64,000 nucleotides of DNA from JAWKJY01 sp041393535 (GTDB taxonomy: Bacteria > Actinomycetota > Thermoleophilia > Gaiellales > Gaiellaceae). This document shows, piece after piece, positions 1 to 8,413 of the stretch (position 1 is its first letter; every line of letters starts with the position of its first letter). Under the pieces are notes generated by a model. That model made no database searches, was not told the DNA's origin, and saw nothing but the letters and a program-made list of their open reading frames with translations. A program made the position numbers and the translations under genes. The DNA lies in assembly GCA_041393535.1 (NCBI GenBank), contig JAWKJY010000004.1:248001-312000 (forward strand). Direction: 5' to 3'.

Positions 1-169
1 GGATCCGGTCGTACGTGGCGCCCTGCTTCGCGAAGCCGTAGGCGCCGCACTGGCTCAGGCCCACGCCGTGCCCCCAGCCGCCGCCGCTGATCAGGAACAG
101 CGGGGTCGCCGCGGCGGACGCCGAGGCGGCGACGAGTGACGTGAGGACTGCCGCAAGCAGTGCGCGCAT
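1..169 (-). CDS. SpoIID/LytB-domain secreted protein, N-terminal fragment
   Basis: The gene runs off the left edge; only the first 56 codons are visible. An ATG at 169 opens a short Sec-type signal peptide (MRALLAAVLTSLVAASASA) followed at once by GGGWGHGVGLSQ and GAYGFAKQGATYDRI. The GHGVGLSQ...GA signature is the conserved start of SpoIID/LytB domains, which in sporulation act in peptidoglycan remodelling and in non-sporing actinobacteria occur in secreted wall proteins of unclear role. The residue after SQ is Cys, where Tyr or Trp is usual. Only the N-terminus is seen, so any extra domains are unknown. Family assignment is fairly secure from the motif; the function is inferred. Confidence 0.72.
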   Translation of the reverse strand, partial: MRALLAAVLTSLVAASASAAATPLFLISGGGWGHGVGLSQCGAYGFAKQGATYDRI

Positions 170-545
170 AGAGACCACGACCGAGTCATCGGTCGACCCC
201 GGGCATCACCGTAGCGCACGGGTGGTGCGGGCGCGCGGTCCCGTCCGGCCGGGGGAGGTCGACACGACCCGCTCGGTGCAGGGTCGTGAATGCTCCGCTG
301 CCGTTCCGGCACGAGGACGTCTCCCATCCGTGACGGGTTCGACGCTACGCTCGAAAGCGGGAGGAGGCGCGGGGTGGCCCCTCGGCCAACCGTCCCGAAC
401 GGACGTGTCCGGGGACGGGGGGACGGAGGGCGCGCGCGACGACGTGCTCCGACGAGCGATGCACCGCGGGCCGCCGCGGAGGCAGTGAGTTCGAGCCCGG
501 GTGCCCCTCGCGCGGCGTCGGGAGCGGGTCGGCGCGGAGCCGGCG
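170..545. other. intergenic region between the SpoIID-like gene and rmlB
   Basis: This 376-base gap separates the start of the leftmost gene from the stop of rmlB, both on the minus strand. It holds one copy of the dispersed 56-bp element at 330-385. The motif TTCCGGCACGA lies upstream of it at 304-314 and recurs upstream of the second copy near 25.6 kb. Open frames here are short and arise from the base composition. No RNA gene is recognisable. Confidence 0.5.
330..385 (+). repeat. dispersed intergenic element, copy 1
   Basis: The element contains CGACGCTACGCTCGA followed by GGAGGCGCGGGGTGGCCCC. It matches 25645-25700 at 50 of 56 positions, in the same orientation. TACGCT at 346-351 resembles the -10 boxes seen before genes in this window, so the rightward strand could be a promoter followed by a short structured transcript. 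GGGG-TGG-CCCC can form a small hairpin. In both copies the element lies upstream of a minus-strand gene start and points toward the 3' end of another minus-strand gene. The role is unknown. Confidence 0.6.
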
Positions 546-1538
546 TCAGTCGAGGCGCGAGCCGTACTGCTCGCGCCAGTAGGCGAGATACTCGCCCGAC
601 TTGATCTGCTCCCACCAGTCGCGCCGATCGCGGTACCAGGCGACGGTGTCCGCGATGCCGCGCTCGAAGGGCACCGCCGGCGCCCAGCCGAGGGCGCGCA
701 GCTTCGACGTGTCGAGCGAGTAGCGCCGGTCGTGGCCGGGCCGGTCCTGCACGTGCCGGATCAGGCCGCGGTCGGCCCCCGTGTGCTCGAGGATGCGGTC
801 GACGATCTCGAGGTTCTCGCGCTCCTCGCCGCCGCCGACGTTGTAGACCTCGCCCCGTCCCCCCTCGTGCAGGACGAGCTCGATTCCCGAGCAGTGATCC
901 TCGACGTGGAGCCAGTCGCGCACCTGCTTGCCGTCGCCGTAGACGGGCAGGGTCTGGCCGTCGAGCGCGTTCGTCGCCATCAGCGGGATCAGCTTCTCCG
1001 GGTACTGGTTCGGCCCGTACGTGTTCGAGCCGCGCGTGATCACCGCGTCCGTTTCGAACGTCCGCACGTGCGCGAGCACCTGCAGGTCGCCGCCGGCCTT
1101 GGAGGCCGAGTACGGGCTCGACGGGCGCAGCGGGTCGCCCTCGGTGGACGACTCGCCGGGCGGCACGTCGCCGTAGACCTCGTCGGTCGAGACGTGCAGC
1201 AGCCGCACGCCGCGCTCGCGCGCCCACTCGAGCAGGACGTACGTCCCGAGCACGTCCGTGTGGACGAAGTCGGCCGCGTCCAGGATCGAGCGGTCGACGT
1301 GCGTCTCGGCGGCGAAGTTCACGCAGGCGTCGCAGCCCTCGCCGGCCTCGCGCACGGCGCGGGGGTCGGCGACGTCGCCGCGCACCAGCCGGTGCGGCAC
1401 GCCGTCGAGGTTGGCCGGGTTGCCCGCGTAGGTCAGCTTGTCGAGGACGACCGCCTCGTGCCCCGCCGCCACGATCCGACGCACGAAGTGGCTCCCGATG
1501 AAGCCGAGACCGCCGGTGACGAGCACGCGCACCCGCAC
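546..1538 (-). CDS. rmlB: dTDP-glucose 4,6-dehydratase
   Basis: Converts dTDP-glucose to dTDP-4-keto-6-deoxyglucose, the second step of dTDP-L-rhamnose synthesis, in the cytoplasm. The 330-residue product has the usual length. It is an extended SDR with an NAD-binding GGLGFIGSH near residue 9, the catalytic STDEVYGD (Thr118-Asp119-Glu120) and YSASK (Tyr143, Lys147). The start is GTG at 1538. An ATG-like alternative is not available close by, and GGAGG lies about 17 nt upstream. The gene stands alone, while rmlA, rmlC and rmlD form an operon about 6 kb away, so the pathway is split over two transcripts. It is divergent from the racemase gene, with 62 nt between the starts. Function is confident. 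Confidence 0.95.
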   Translation of the reverse strand: MRVRVLVTGGLGFIGSHFVRRIVAAGHEAVVLDKLTYAGNPANLDGVPHRLVRGDVADPRAVREAGEGCDACVNFAAETHVDRSILDAADFVHTDVLGTYVLLEWARERGVRLLHVSTDEVYGDVPPGESSTEGDPLRPSSPYSASKAGGDLQVLAHVRTFETDAVITRGSNTYGPNQYPEKLIPLMATNALDGQTLPVYGDGKQVRDWLHVEDHCSGIELVLHEGGRGEVYNVGGGEERENLEIVDRILEHTGADRGLIRHVQDRPGHDRRYSLDTSKLRALGWAPAVPFERGIADTVAWYRDRRDWWEQIKSGEYLAYWREQYGSRLD

Positions 1539-1600
1539 GATGGTAGATGATCCTCCGAACTCGGCCGCGACGAGCGCGGCGGCGACCAGGAGGAGGCGAC

Positions 1601-2317
1601 GTGCGCGTTCGTGTCGTCGTGCCGCTCACCGGCACCCAGTTCAACGACGTGATCCTCGACGAGGCACGCGCGATCGTCGACGCGGCCTGCGAGGTCGACC
1701 TCGCCAACATCGCAGAGGGCTCCGAGTCGATCGAGTCGTACACCGACGAGGTCGCGGTCGGGCCCGACATCCTCCGCCGGGTGCGCGAGGCCGAGGAGGA
1801 CGGCGTCGACGCCGTGTTCATCACGTGCTTCGGCGACCCGGCCGTGCACGCCGCGCGGAGCTCGTCGACATCCTCGTCGCCGGCGGCTTCGAGCCGGCCG
1901 TCCTGATGGCGATGAGCCTCGGCGAGTCGTTCTCGGTCGTCACCGTCCTGCCGAACGTCGTCCCGCTGATCCGCGGCCTCGCCCGGAGGCTCGGCGTCGC
2001 CGATCGGCTCGCGTCCGTCCGCGTGATCGACACGCCCGTGCTCGAGCTCGAGGACCACGAGGCGCTCGTCGCCGACCTGCGGCACGAGATGCGCCGCGCC
2101 GTGCTCGAGGACGACGCGCACGTGCTCGTCCTCGGCTGCACCGGCATGCTCGGTCGCCGCGCGCCTGCAGGCCGAGCTCGTCGGGGAGGGCCTCGACGTC
2201 CCGGTGGTCGACCCGACCCAGGCCGCGCTCCTCTGGCTCGAGATGCAGGCGCGCATGGGCGTCCGCCACAGCCGGCGCACGCACATGGCGCCGCCGCCGA
2301 AGGCCCGCATCGTCTAG
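1601..2317 (+). pseudogene. Asp/Glu (hydantoin-type) racemase, two frame changes
   Basis: A GTG at 1601 follows a strong Shine-Dalgarno AGGAGG at about 1591. The reading VRVRVVVPLTGTQFND and the cysteines in ITCFGDP and VLGCTGM mark the aspartate/glutamate/hydantoin racemase superfamily, which uses two Cys residues as acid and base. The frame changes near 1858, where one G is missing in a GG run before AGCTCGTCGAC. It returns near 2152, at a GG run, to the first frame and ends at TAG 2315-2317. The rebuilt protein is about 239 residues, normal for the family, with no other lesion. Both changes sit in G runs, so a sequencing error is as likely as true inactivation. The substrate cannot be told from sequence. 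Confidence 0.75.
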
Positions 2318-2341
2318 GGCCGCGCGGCTCCAGATCTCGCC

Positions 2342-3058
2342 ATGATTCCGAGTCTTGCAGGCAAGGTCGCGGTCGTCACCGGCGGCGCGCGGGGGATCGG
2401 CGGGGCGTGCAGCGACATGCTGCGGGCGTCCGGCGCCGAGGTGTACGTCGTCGACCTCGGGGAGACGACCCGATCGACGGGACCGACCGCGAGCGCTCGA
2501 CCGGCTCGCGGCGACGGTCCAGGAGCGGGCACGGCGGCCTCGACGTGCTCGTCAACGCGGCGGGGATCATCACGCCCAACCTCCCGGTCGACGAGCTGCC
2601 CGTCGACGACTTCCGTCGCAACTTCGAGGTGAACCTGCTCGGTACGCTGAACACGTGCCAGGCGTTCGCGCCGCTGCTCAAGGCGAGCCGCGGCGCCGTC
2701 GTCAACGTCGCCTCGCAGGCCGCGCTCGTGTCGCTGCCGATGCAGGCGGCGCAACGTCTCGAAGGGCGGCGTCGCGGCGCTGACGCGCTCGCTCGCGATC
2801 GACTGGGCCGAGGAGGGCGTCCGCGCGAACTGCGTGTGCCCGGGGTTCACGCTGACCCCCATGTCCGAGGGCTTCTTCGAGAACCCGGTCTTCACGAACG
2901 CCGCGAAGAAGCGGATCCCGATCGGGCGGATCCTCGAGGCGAGCGAGATCGCGGGCGCGATCTGCTTCCTCGCCAGCCCGCTCGCGAGCGCGGTCACCGG
3001 CGTCGTGATGCCCGTCGACGGCGGCTGGACCGCGGGCGAGCCGGCGCTTCCGTGGTGA
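2342..3058 (+). pseudogene. short-chain dehydrogenase/reductase, four frame changes
   Basis: ATG at 2342 begins MIPSLAGKVAVVTGGARGIGG, the glycine-rich NAD(P) motif of classical SDRs. Later pieces in other frames give DVLVNAAG, the NVASQAA strand and PGFTLTPM, ending with VTGVVMPVDGGW at TGA 3058. Frame changes fall near 2463, 2496, 2528 and 2751. The last removes two bases at the expected catalytic Tyr codon just before NVSKGG, so as written the YxxxK motif is destroyed. The rebuilt length (about 240) suits an oxidoreductase such as gluconate 5-dehydrogenase or 3-oxoacyl-ACP reductase, but the substrate is unknown. It lies 24 nt after the racemase and is probably co-transcribed. It may be real decay or clustered sequencing errors. 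Confidence 0.75.
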
Positions 3059-3060
3059 TC

Positions 3061-3095
3061 GGCCGCGGGGAGGGGCCGGTGCCCTCCCCGCGGCC
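3061..3095 (+). terminator. perfect GC-rich hairpin after the SDR gene
   Basis: GGCCGCGGGGAGGG at 3061-3074 pairs perfectly with CCCTCCCCGCGGCC at 3082-3095 around a 7-nt loop, starting 2 nt after the SDR stop codon. There is no T tract, as for other gene-end hairpins in this window. Position and strength suggest a terminator or mRNA 3'-end stabiliser. Confidence 0.6.
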
Positions 3096-3116
3096 CCTGC
3101 CTCCCCGCGTCCCTCC

Positions 3117-3656
3117 GTCCGCCGGCTGCGCTGGCTCGCGCTCGCCGCACCGCTCCTCGCCGCAGGCTGCGCCGGGCTCTCGCCGTTCAGCCCGGAGCTC
3201 TCCGTCGACGACCTGCGGACGCCCGGGCCGACGGCGTACTTCCTCGGCGAGGGCTTCCAGGGTGAGCGCCTGACCACCGTCGTCGGGACGCGCGAGCGGC
3301 CGACGGTCGTGTACGGCGGCTGCGACCAGGGCGACGCGCCGGAGGCGGAGACCTGCGTGCCGCCCGTGCAGCTCGAGCAGCAGCCGCTCGACGAGCGACG
3401 GCCCGGCCGCTACGACGAGGCGACCGCGTGCGTGCCGGGGGTGCTCCGCGGCGTCCCGGTCGCCTGGCTGACGGCCTCCTACGTCGACGTCTTCGCGGGC
3501 GACCGGACCGTCACCGTCTACGCGGACACCCGCGCGCGGGCACTCGCGGCCGTCGGAGCGCTGCGCTCCGTCGACGGCGCGATCGCGGAGGACGACCCCC
3601 TGCCCGCGCCGACCGTCGACCTGACGGACGAGCTCGCGCGCTGCGCGACGGGCTGA
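3117..3656 (+). CDS. putative lipoprotein, unknown function (start uncertain)
   Basis: The frame reads RRLRWLALAAPLLAAGC, a basic n-region, a hydrophobic core and a lipobox LAAGC (Cys codon 3168). It continues about 160 residues to TGA 3656. No ATG, GTG or TTG lies in frame upstream. The codon where a start is expected is GTC at 3117, so a miscalled base (GTG) or an indel nearby is likely; GTG 3079 in another frame lies inside the terminator stem. The mature part has three further Cys (CDQGD, ETCVP, TACVPG) and no domain I recognise. It ends 37 nt before the SRPBCC gene. Surface location is inferred from the lipobox; function is unknown. Confidence 0.6.
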   Translation, partial: VRRLRWLALAAPLLAAGCAGLSPFSPELSVDDLRTPGPTAYFLGEGFQGERLTTVVGTRERPTVVYGGCDQGDAPEAETCVPPVQLEQQPLDERRPGRYDEATACVPGVLRGVPVAWLTASYVDVFAGDRTVTVYADTRARALAAVGALRSVDGAIAEDDPLPAPTVDLTDELARCATG

Positions 3657-3693
3657 GGCCGAACCGACCGCACACGGCGTGCGAACGGTCGGC

Positions 3694-4176
3694 ATGGCCG
3701 CCGACTACGTCTTCCTGGATCGCTGGACGATCCCCGCGCCGATCGACGTCGCCTACCGTGTCGTCGGCGACGTGGCCGAGTACCACCGCTGGTGGAAGGG
3801 CTTCGCCGCCTCCGCCGGCGACCCGTGGCCGCCCGAGCCCGGCAAGCGCTCGACCGTCGCCGTGCGGAGCTTCCTGCCGTACACCGTCCACCTCGGGCTC
3901 GAGTGCCTCGACGCGATCGAGCCGTATCGCATCCACACGCGGCTCTCCGGCGACTTCGAGGGCACCGGCACGTGGATGCTCGAGCACCGCCCGGACGGCA
4001 CGACGCTCGCGACGCTCGACTGGCGCCCGACCGTCGTCATGCCCCTCGTCCGCCGGCTGACGCCGGTCCTGCGACCGCTGTTCCGCGCGAACCACGCGGC
4101 CGTGATGCGCTGGGGCCAGCAGCGCGTGGGCGCCGACGCGGCCCGGTCGGCAGGGGGCCCGCGCCGCACCAGCTGA
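3694..4176 (+). CDS. SRPBCC family (polyketide cyclase/dehydrase-like) protein
   Basis: The 160-residue product begins MAADYVFLDRWTIPAP and contains DVAEYHRWWKGF, the helix-strand start typical of START/Bet v 1-like ligand-binding folds. ECLDAIEPYRIHTRLSGDFEGTG and WMLEHRPDGTTLATLDW follow in the order seen in polyketide cyclase/dehydrase Pfam members. A GTG at 3679 would add five residues; ATG 3694 fits the family start better. No signal peptide. These proteins bind hydrophobic ligands, but neither ligand nor reaction can be deduced. It is convergent with the CSLREA gene, with 16 nt between stops. Confidence 0.75.
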   Translation: MAADYVFLDRWTIPAPIDVAYRVVGDVAEYHRWWKGFAASAGDPWPPEPGKRSTVAVRSFLPYTVHLGLECLDAIEPYRIHTRLSGDFEGTGTWMLEHRPDGTTLATLDWRPTVVMPLVRRLTPVLRPLFRANHAAVMRWGQQRVGADAARSAGGPRRTS

Positions 4177-4192
4177 GCGGCGAGCCCGAGCG

Positions 4193-6532
4193 CTACTGGG
4201 CCAGGATCCCGGCCAGGCCGGGAAGCGCGCCGGAGCGGATGCGCGCGATCGAGACGCGGATGCGGCCGTCCCGGATCGTCGTCGCCTTGCCCGACCCCGT
4301 CGTGAGGATCACGCGCAGCCGCGTCTGCGTGACGCGGTAGGCGCCCGCCGTCCTGAACGACGCCTTCAGCAGCTTCGCCCGCGGCACGGGGACGTCGATC
4401 CGCACCCGCTTGCCGGGCGCGAGCTTCAGGCCCTTCCGCGTCCCGAGCACGAGCTTGCCGTCGCCCTTCAGCGTTGCGGCGAAGGTCACGCGCCCCGTGC
4501 GCGTGCGGAGCTGGAGCGTCGCCGGGCACCCGGCCGCGCAGAGCGCGACCAGGCGGGGCTCCCGCAGCCGGTACTGGATACGCACGAGGAACCGCTTCTT
4601 CTTCGCGTCGTAGACGAGCGTCGGAGCGACCGTCGCGTCGGCCGCGACCGGCCCGGCCGGCAGGGGCAGCGCGGTCACGGTCGTGCTCGCCGTGTCCTGG
4701 TCGTTCGTGCCGTCGGGGTCGAGCTCGGCGGACTCCACCTTGCCGGTGACGAGCAGGCCGCCCGGGGCGCCGGTGCCGAGCGCCAGCGTGACCGTCGCGG
4801 TCTCACCGGCCGCGAGCGGGCCGATCGTGCAGACGACCGGCGCGGAGCCCGTGCAGGCCCCGACGCTCGGCGTGGCCGCGACGGAGGTCGGTCCGGGGGC
4901 ACCCGCGACGGGCGTCAGCGTGACCACGACCCCCGTGGCGCCGTGCCCGCCGACGTTCGTGACCGTCGCCGTCACCTGCACGCTCGCCCCGACGGTCACC
5001 GTGCCCGCCGCGGGCGCCAGGTCGAGCGCGAGGTCGACCTCGGCCTCGAAGGCGCCGATGTCGCACGGGCCGAGGCGCGAGACGCCGCGCTGGTCGAGCA
5101 GGAGCTTCTCCGAGACCGTGTCGACGCACGCGGCGGCGTCGCCGGCGTCCACGGCCGGGCTGCCGGCGAGCAGCGCGTGCGTCTGGGTCGGGCCGCGGTT
5201 GCTGGCCAGCGGCCCGAGCCTCGGGTCGACCGCCTTCAGGTCGCCGGCGCCCGAGAGGACGCCATTGCACGAGGCGTCCGCCGAGAGGTTGTGGCCCTGC
5301 GAGGAGATCGCGCCCGTGCCGCTCGTGACGCAGCTCGCCGACCCGTTCGCGCCGAGCAGCGTGTTCCGCAGGACGATCTGGGTCGCCGCGTTCGCGGCGA
5401 AGAGGCCGCCGCCGACCGTCGCGCCGTTCGCGGCGACGGTCACGCCCTTCAGCAGCACCTGCCCTCCGGACACGGCCGTCGGGTCGGCCGCGACGTAGAC
5501 GGCGCCGCCCTGCTGCGCCGTGTTCCCGCTGATCGTCGAGTTCAGCACGGACGCCTGGGCACCGGAGACCGTCAGGTTGTCGGCGCGGGCGTAGAGCCCA
5601 CCGCCGCCCGCCCCGGCCGTGTTGCCGCTGATCGTGAGGCGGGTGAACGAGACGCCTCCGCCGGCGCTCGACGTCGCGAGCGCCTCCACCGAGATGCCGC
5701 CGCCCGAGCCCGTCGCCGTGTTCCCGCGCACGACCGTGCCGGTCACGGTCCCCTGCGCGCTCGAGACCGACGCGGCCTGCGCGATGAACGCGAGCCCGCC
5801 GCCGGTCGTGGCCGTGTTGCCCTCGACGAGGCCGCCGCTGATCGTGCCCTGGTAGAGGAAGGCGAGCCCGCCGCCCGTGCCGCCCGCGCTGTTCCCGGTG
5901 ATCGTCGTGTCCGTCATGATCCGCAGGCCGAATGCCGCCACGCCGCCGCCGTTCCCGCCCGGCGCCTTGTTGCCGGCGATCGTGGCGCGCGTGAGCGTCA
6001 GCGTGCCGTCGCCCTGGATCCCGCCGCCGTACCCGCTCGTCGAGGTGTTGTCCCGGACCGCCGCGTCGACGAGGATCAGCGCCGCACCGTTCTGCACCCA
6101 GATCCCGCCGCCGGGCCCCAGGGACTCGCCGCCCTGGACGGTCAGGCCCGTGATCGTCGCGTCGTCGGCGGCGAGCTCGAAGATCCGGTCCGTCGCGCCC
6201 TCGAACTGGCCGCGCACGATCGTCAGCGCCGAGCCGGCGCCCGTGATGCGCACGTCGCCCGGGTTCGCGAGGAAGCCGTAGTCGAGCGAGCCGGCCGTCG
6301 AGCCCGGCCCCGAGCGCGTGACGAGGTACGTCCCCTCGCCGAGGACGACGTCGTCGAGCCCGGGGTTCGCGGTCGCGTCGCGCAGCGCCTCGCGTAGGGA
6401 ACAGTCACCGACCGCGCAGGCGTCGGGCGCGGGATCGTCGAAGCGGGTGACCGTGAAGACGGCGCCGAGCGCGGGCGAGGCTGCCGCTGCCACGGCGACG
6501 GCCGAGGCGATCAGGGCGAGGGCGGCACGCAC
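4193..6532 (-). CDS. secreted CSLREA / beta-helix protein with choice-of-anchor and DUF11-type domains
   Basis: GTG at 6532 starts a 779-residue protein. A clear signal peptide (MRAALALIASAVAVAAAASP) is followed by FTVTRFDDPAPDAC and CSLREAL, the CSLREA domain signature. Residues roughly 70-420 form a right-handed beta-helix, with repeated ITGN and GNTA turns rich in Gly and Asn (GGGI and GGGL blocks). A segment with LASNRGPTQTHALLAGSPAVD and GACDIGAFE-like spacing (choice-of-anchor Q type) follows. Then comes a DUF11-like Ig domain (VTVTATVTNVGG style) and a Lys/Arg-rich beta C-terminus. It is likely an exported surface or matrix protein. It is the last gene of the rmlA-rmlC-rmlD strand, 7 nt after a hypothetical gene, hinting at an envelope polysaccharide context. 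Confidence 0.85.
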   Translation of the reverse strand: MRAALALIASAVAVAAAASPALGAVFTVTRFDDPAPDACAVGDCSLREALRDATANPGLDDVVLGEGTYLVTRSGPGSTAGSLDYGFLANPGDVRITGAGSALTIVRGQFEGATDRIFELAADDATITGLTVQGGESLGPGGGIWVQNGAALILVDAAVRDNTSTSGYGGGIQGDGTLTLTRATIAGNKAPGGNGGGVAAFGLRIMTDTTITGNSAGGTGGGLAFLYQGTISGGLVEGNTATTGGGLAFIAQAASVSSAQGTVTGTVVRGNTATGSGGGISVEALATSSAGGGVSFTRLTISGNTAGAGGGGLYARADNLTVSGAQASVLNSTISGNTAQQGGAVYVAADPTAVSGGQVLLKGVTVAANGATVGGGLFAANAATQIVLRNTLLGANGSASCVTSGTGAISSQGHNLSADASCNGVLSGAGDLKAVDPRLGPLASNRGPTQTHALLAGSPAVDAGDAAACVDTVSEKLLLDQRGVSRLGPCDIGAFEAEVDLALDLAPAAGTVTVGASVQVTATVTNVGGHGATGVVVTLTPVAGAPGPTSVAATPSVGACTGSAPVVCTIGPLAAGETATVTLALGTGAPGGLLVTGKVESAELDPDGTNDQDTASTTVTALPLPAGPVAADATVAPTLVYDAKKKRFLVRIQYRLREPRLVALCAAGCPATLQLRTRTGRVTFAATLKGDGKLVLGTRKGLKLAPGKRVRIDVPVPRAKLLKASFRTAGAYRVTQTRLRVILTTGSGKATTIRDGRIRVSIARIRSGALPGLAGILAQ

Positions 6533-6539
6533 GAGCGGA

Positions 6540-7131
6540 TCATGGCAGGTCGCCCGGCGCCCGGCCAGCGTCGGATCGGAGGGCCCTCAGGCGCTCCTCG
6601 ACCGGCTCGAGGGTCGCGATGTCCGCAACGGCACGAGGAAGCGACCCGTCGGTCCTCACCTCGATGGACGCCACGTCGACGCAGGTGCTCACGCAGACGC
6701 AGCGACCGAGGTCTGTCTCGATCCGCACCCCGACGTCGATCGGCGGGACGGGGAGCTGGCGATCGCGCTCCGCCTCGGTGAGCTGCGGATCCAGCTCGCC
6801 TCGGGCCACCTCGGCGACCACGACGTCGACCGCGACGATGGTGCCGAGATCGCAGAGCTGCAGGCGGCCGAGCAACGGGGAGCGCGCGGCGAGCGCGGCC
6901 CCGCCGCACGTTCCGACCGTCAGGCGGATCGACTCGTCGAGGAGCACGTCCGGCAGCGCCTCGTCCGCCCAGCCGAGCTCCACCCGGCGGCCACCGGCGG
7001 TCAGCGTGACGTCCCAGTGCGCCCTCCGGGTCGCCGGCGTAGACGCTCGCCAGCTCGTCGAACGGCTGGCCGACGAGCGAGCCGAGCAGCTCGACTTCCG
7101 GCCGGGACAGGCGCTGCCCCCACCCGTGCAT
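6540..7131 (-). pseudogene. hypothetical protein with one frame change
   Basis: ATG 7131 reads MHGWGQRLSRPEVELLGSLV, 16 nt downstream of the rmlD stop. Near 7020 the frame shifts by one base and continues WDVTLTAGGRRVELGWADEA to TGA at 6540. The span of 592 nt is not a multiple of three, as expected for one single-base indel. The C-terminal half has a Cys cluster, GRCVCVSTC, and ends in a helical VEERLRALRSDAG. I recognise no domain. It is almost certainly in the rmlA operon and just precedes the secreted beta-helix gene. The frame change may be a base-calling error. Confidence 0.5.
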
Positions 7132-7147
7132 CGACGGATCGCAGGCC

Positions 7148-7938
7148 TCAGGCCGCGCCGAGGCGCGCGAGGCACTCGCGCAGCCCCTCGCGCCAGTGGG
7201 GCAGCACGGGCGCCCCCGGGCGCTCGCTGCGCAGCACCGAGTACGCAGGGCGGGGCGCCGGACGGTCGAGCTCCTCGGTCGTGATCCGCCGGACGCGGCA
7301 GTCGACGCCGGCCTCCTCGAAGATCGCCCGGCGAAGTCGGCCCAGGTGCACTCGCCGGAGGCGGCCACGTGCCAGGTGCCGTGCGGCAGCGCCGTGATCT
7401 CGCGGAGCGCGAGCGCCAGGTGCCCGACGTAGGTCGGGCAGCCGCGCTGGTCGTCGACGACGGCGACCTCGTCGCGGTCCTCGGCCAGGCGCAGCATCGT
7501 GCGGACGAAGTTCGTGCTCGTCCAGCCGAACAGCCACGACGAGCGGACGACCCAGCCGTGCGTCACCGCCTGCTCCGCCTCGAGCTTCGTCCGGCCGGTA
7601 GACCGAGCGCGGCGAGGTCGGGTCGGACTGACGTACGGCTCGCGCTTCGTCCCGTCGAAGACGTAGTCGGTCGAGAGCGCCACGACGGGCGCGCCGAGCG
7701 CGCAGACGTTGCGCGTGCCCTGGACGTTCGCGCGCCAGGCGCCGTCGGGATCGGCCTCGGCCCCGTCGACGTTCGTCCAGGCCGCGCCGTGCAGGACGAG
7801 GTCGACGGGCGGGAGCGAGGCCGGCGGCGGCTCCGCGACGTCCCACTCGTCGAGGTCGACGCCGAGCGCGTCCGGGTAGAGCTCGAGCAGCGCCTGCCCC
7901 AGCTGGCCGCGCGCGCCCGTCACGAGCGTCACGCCCAC
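7148..7938 (-). pseudogene. rmlD: dTDP-4-dehydrorhamnose reductase, frameshifted
   Basis: Catalyses the NADPH-dependent last step to dTDP-L-rhamnose. The start MGVTLVTGARGQLGQAL carries the GxxGxxG nucleotide motif; VLHGAAWTNVDGAE, LSTDYVFDG and RTKLEAEQAV (YGRTK catalytic Lys) are classic RmlD. Two nearby frame changes at about 7630 and 7595 hide the segment SDPTSPRSVYG, which holds the catalytic Tyr. A third near 7335 moves the C-terminus (IFEEAGVDCRVRRI, then GLRECLARLGAA) to another frame. The span (791 nt) is one short of a multiple of three. All conserved motifs can be restored, so sequencing error is favoured. It lies 4 nt after rmlC. Confidence 0.85.
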
Positions 7939-7942
7939 GGGA

Positions 7943-8413
7943 TCAGCCGCCCGCGACCTTCGCGTCGCGCTCCGACAGCGTCGGGCTCGCGGTCGACCAC
8001 AGGTGCCGCACCCGCGGGTCGTCCCACGGGATCCCGTGCTCGTCCGGGTCGGCCGGGTCGTACTCGCGCGTGACGTGGTAGCAGAAGAGGAGATCGGTCA
8101 GCGCCTCGAAGCCGTGGGCGTGGTGGCCCGGGATCCAGATGCCGACCGGGTTCTCCTCGCCGATGTCCTCGGTGAACGTCTCGCCGCTCGACCGGTCGAG
8201 CACGACCACGCGCGCCATGCCGGTCAGGCAGGCGAAGAAGTCGTCCTGGCCGCGCTCGTGGTAGTGCAGGCCCCGGATCACGCCCCTGCGCGACAGCGAG
8301 ACGTTCGTCTGCACCGTCGGCGCGGGGAGCCGGCTCTCGCGGCGCAGCTCGCAGAACCAGCCGCGCTCGTCCTCGAACAGGCGCAGCGGGAAGCGCTGGA
8401 TCCCGTCGATCAC
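7943..8413 (-). CDS. rmlC: dTDP-4-dehydrorhamnose 3,5-epimerase
   Basis: Epimerises dTDP-4-keto-6-deoxyglucose at C3 and C5. The 156-residue cupin is shorter than the usual 175-200. It contains RGVIRGLHYHERGQDDFF with the active-site His, IWIPGHHAHGFEAL, LFCYHVTREYDP and the terminal HGIPWDDP, all RmlC signatures. The substrate-binding stretch after GLHY differs from the common QxPxAQ-K form, so a related sugar epimerase cannot be fully excluded, though the context of rmlA and rmlD supports RmlC. Its ATG at 8413 overlaps the rmlA stop by 4 nt, so it is translationally coupled. Confidence 0.92.
   Translation of the reverse strand: MIDGIQRFPLRLFEDERGWFCELRRESRLPAPTVQTNVSLSRRGVIRGLHYHERGQDDFFACLTGMARVVVLDRSSGETFTEDIGEENPVGIWIPGHHAHGFEALTDLLFCYHVTREYDPADPDEHGIPWDDPRVRHLWSTASPTLSERDAKVAGG

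Noticed and set aside
1..6. BamHI site at the first base as evidence of a cloned insert
   Set aside because: A single GGATCC at the edge can occur by chance; vector sequence is absent.
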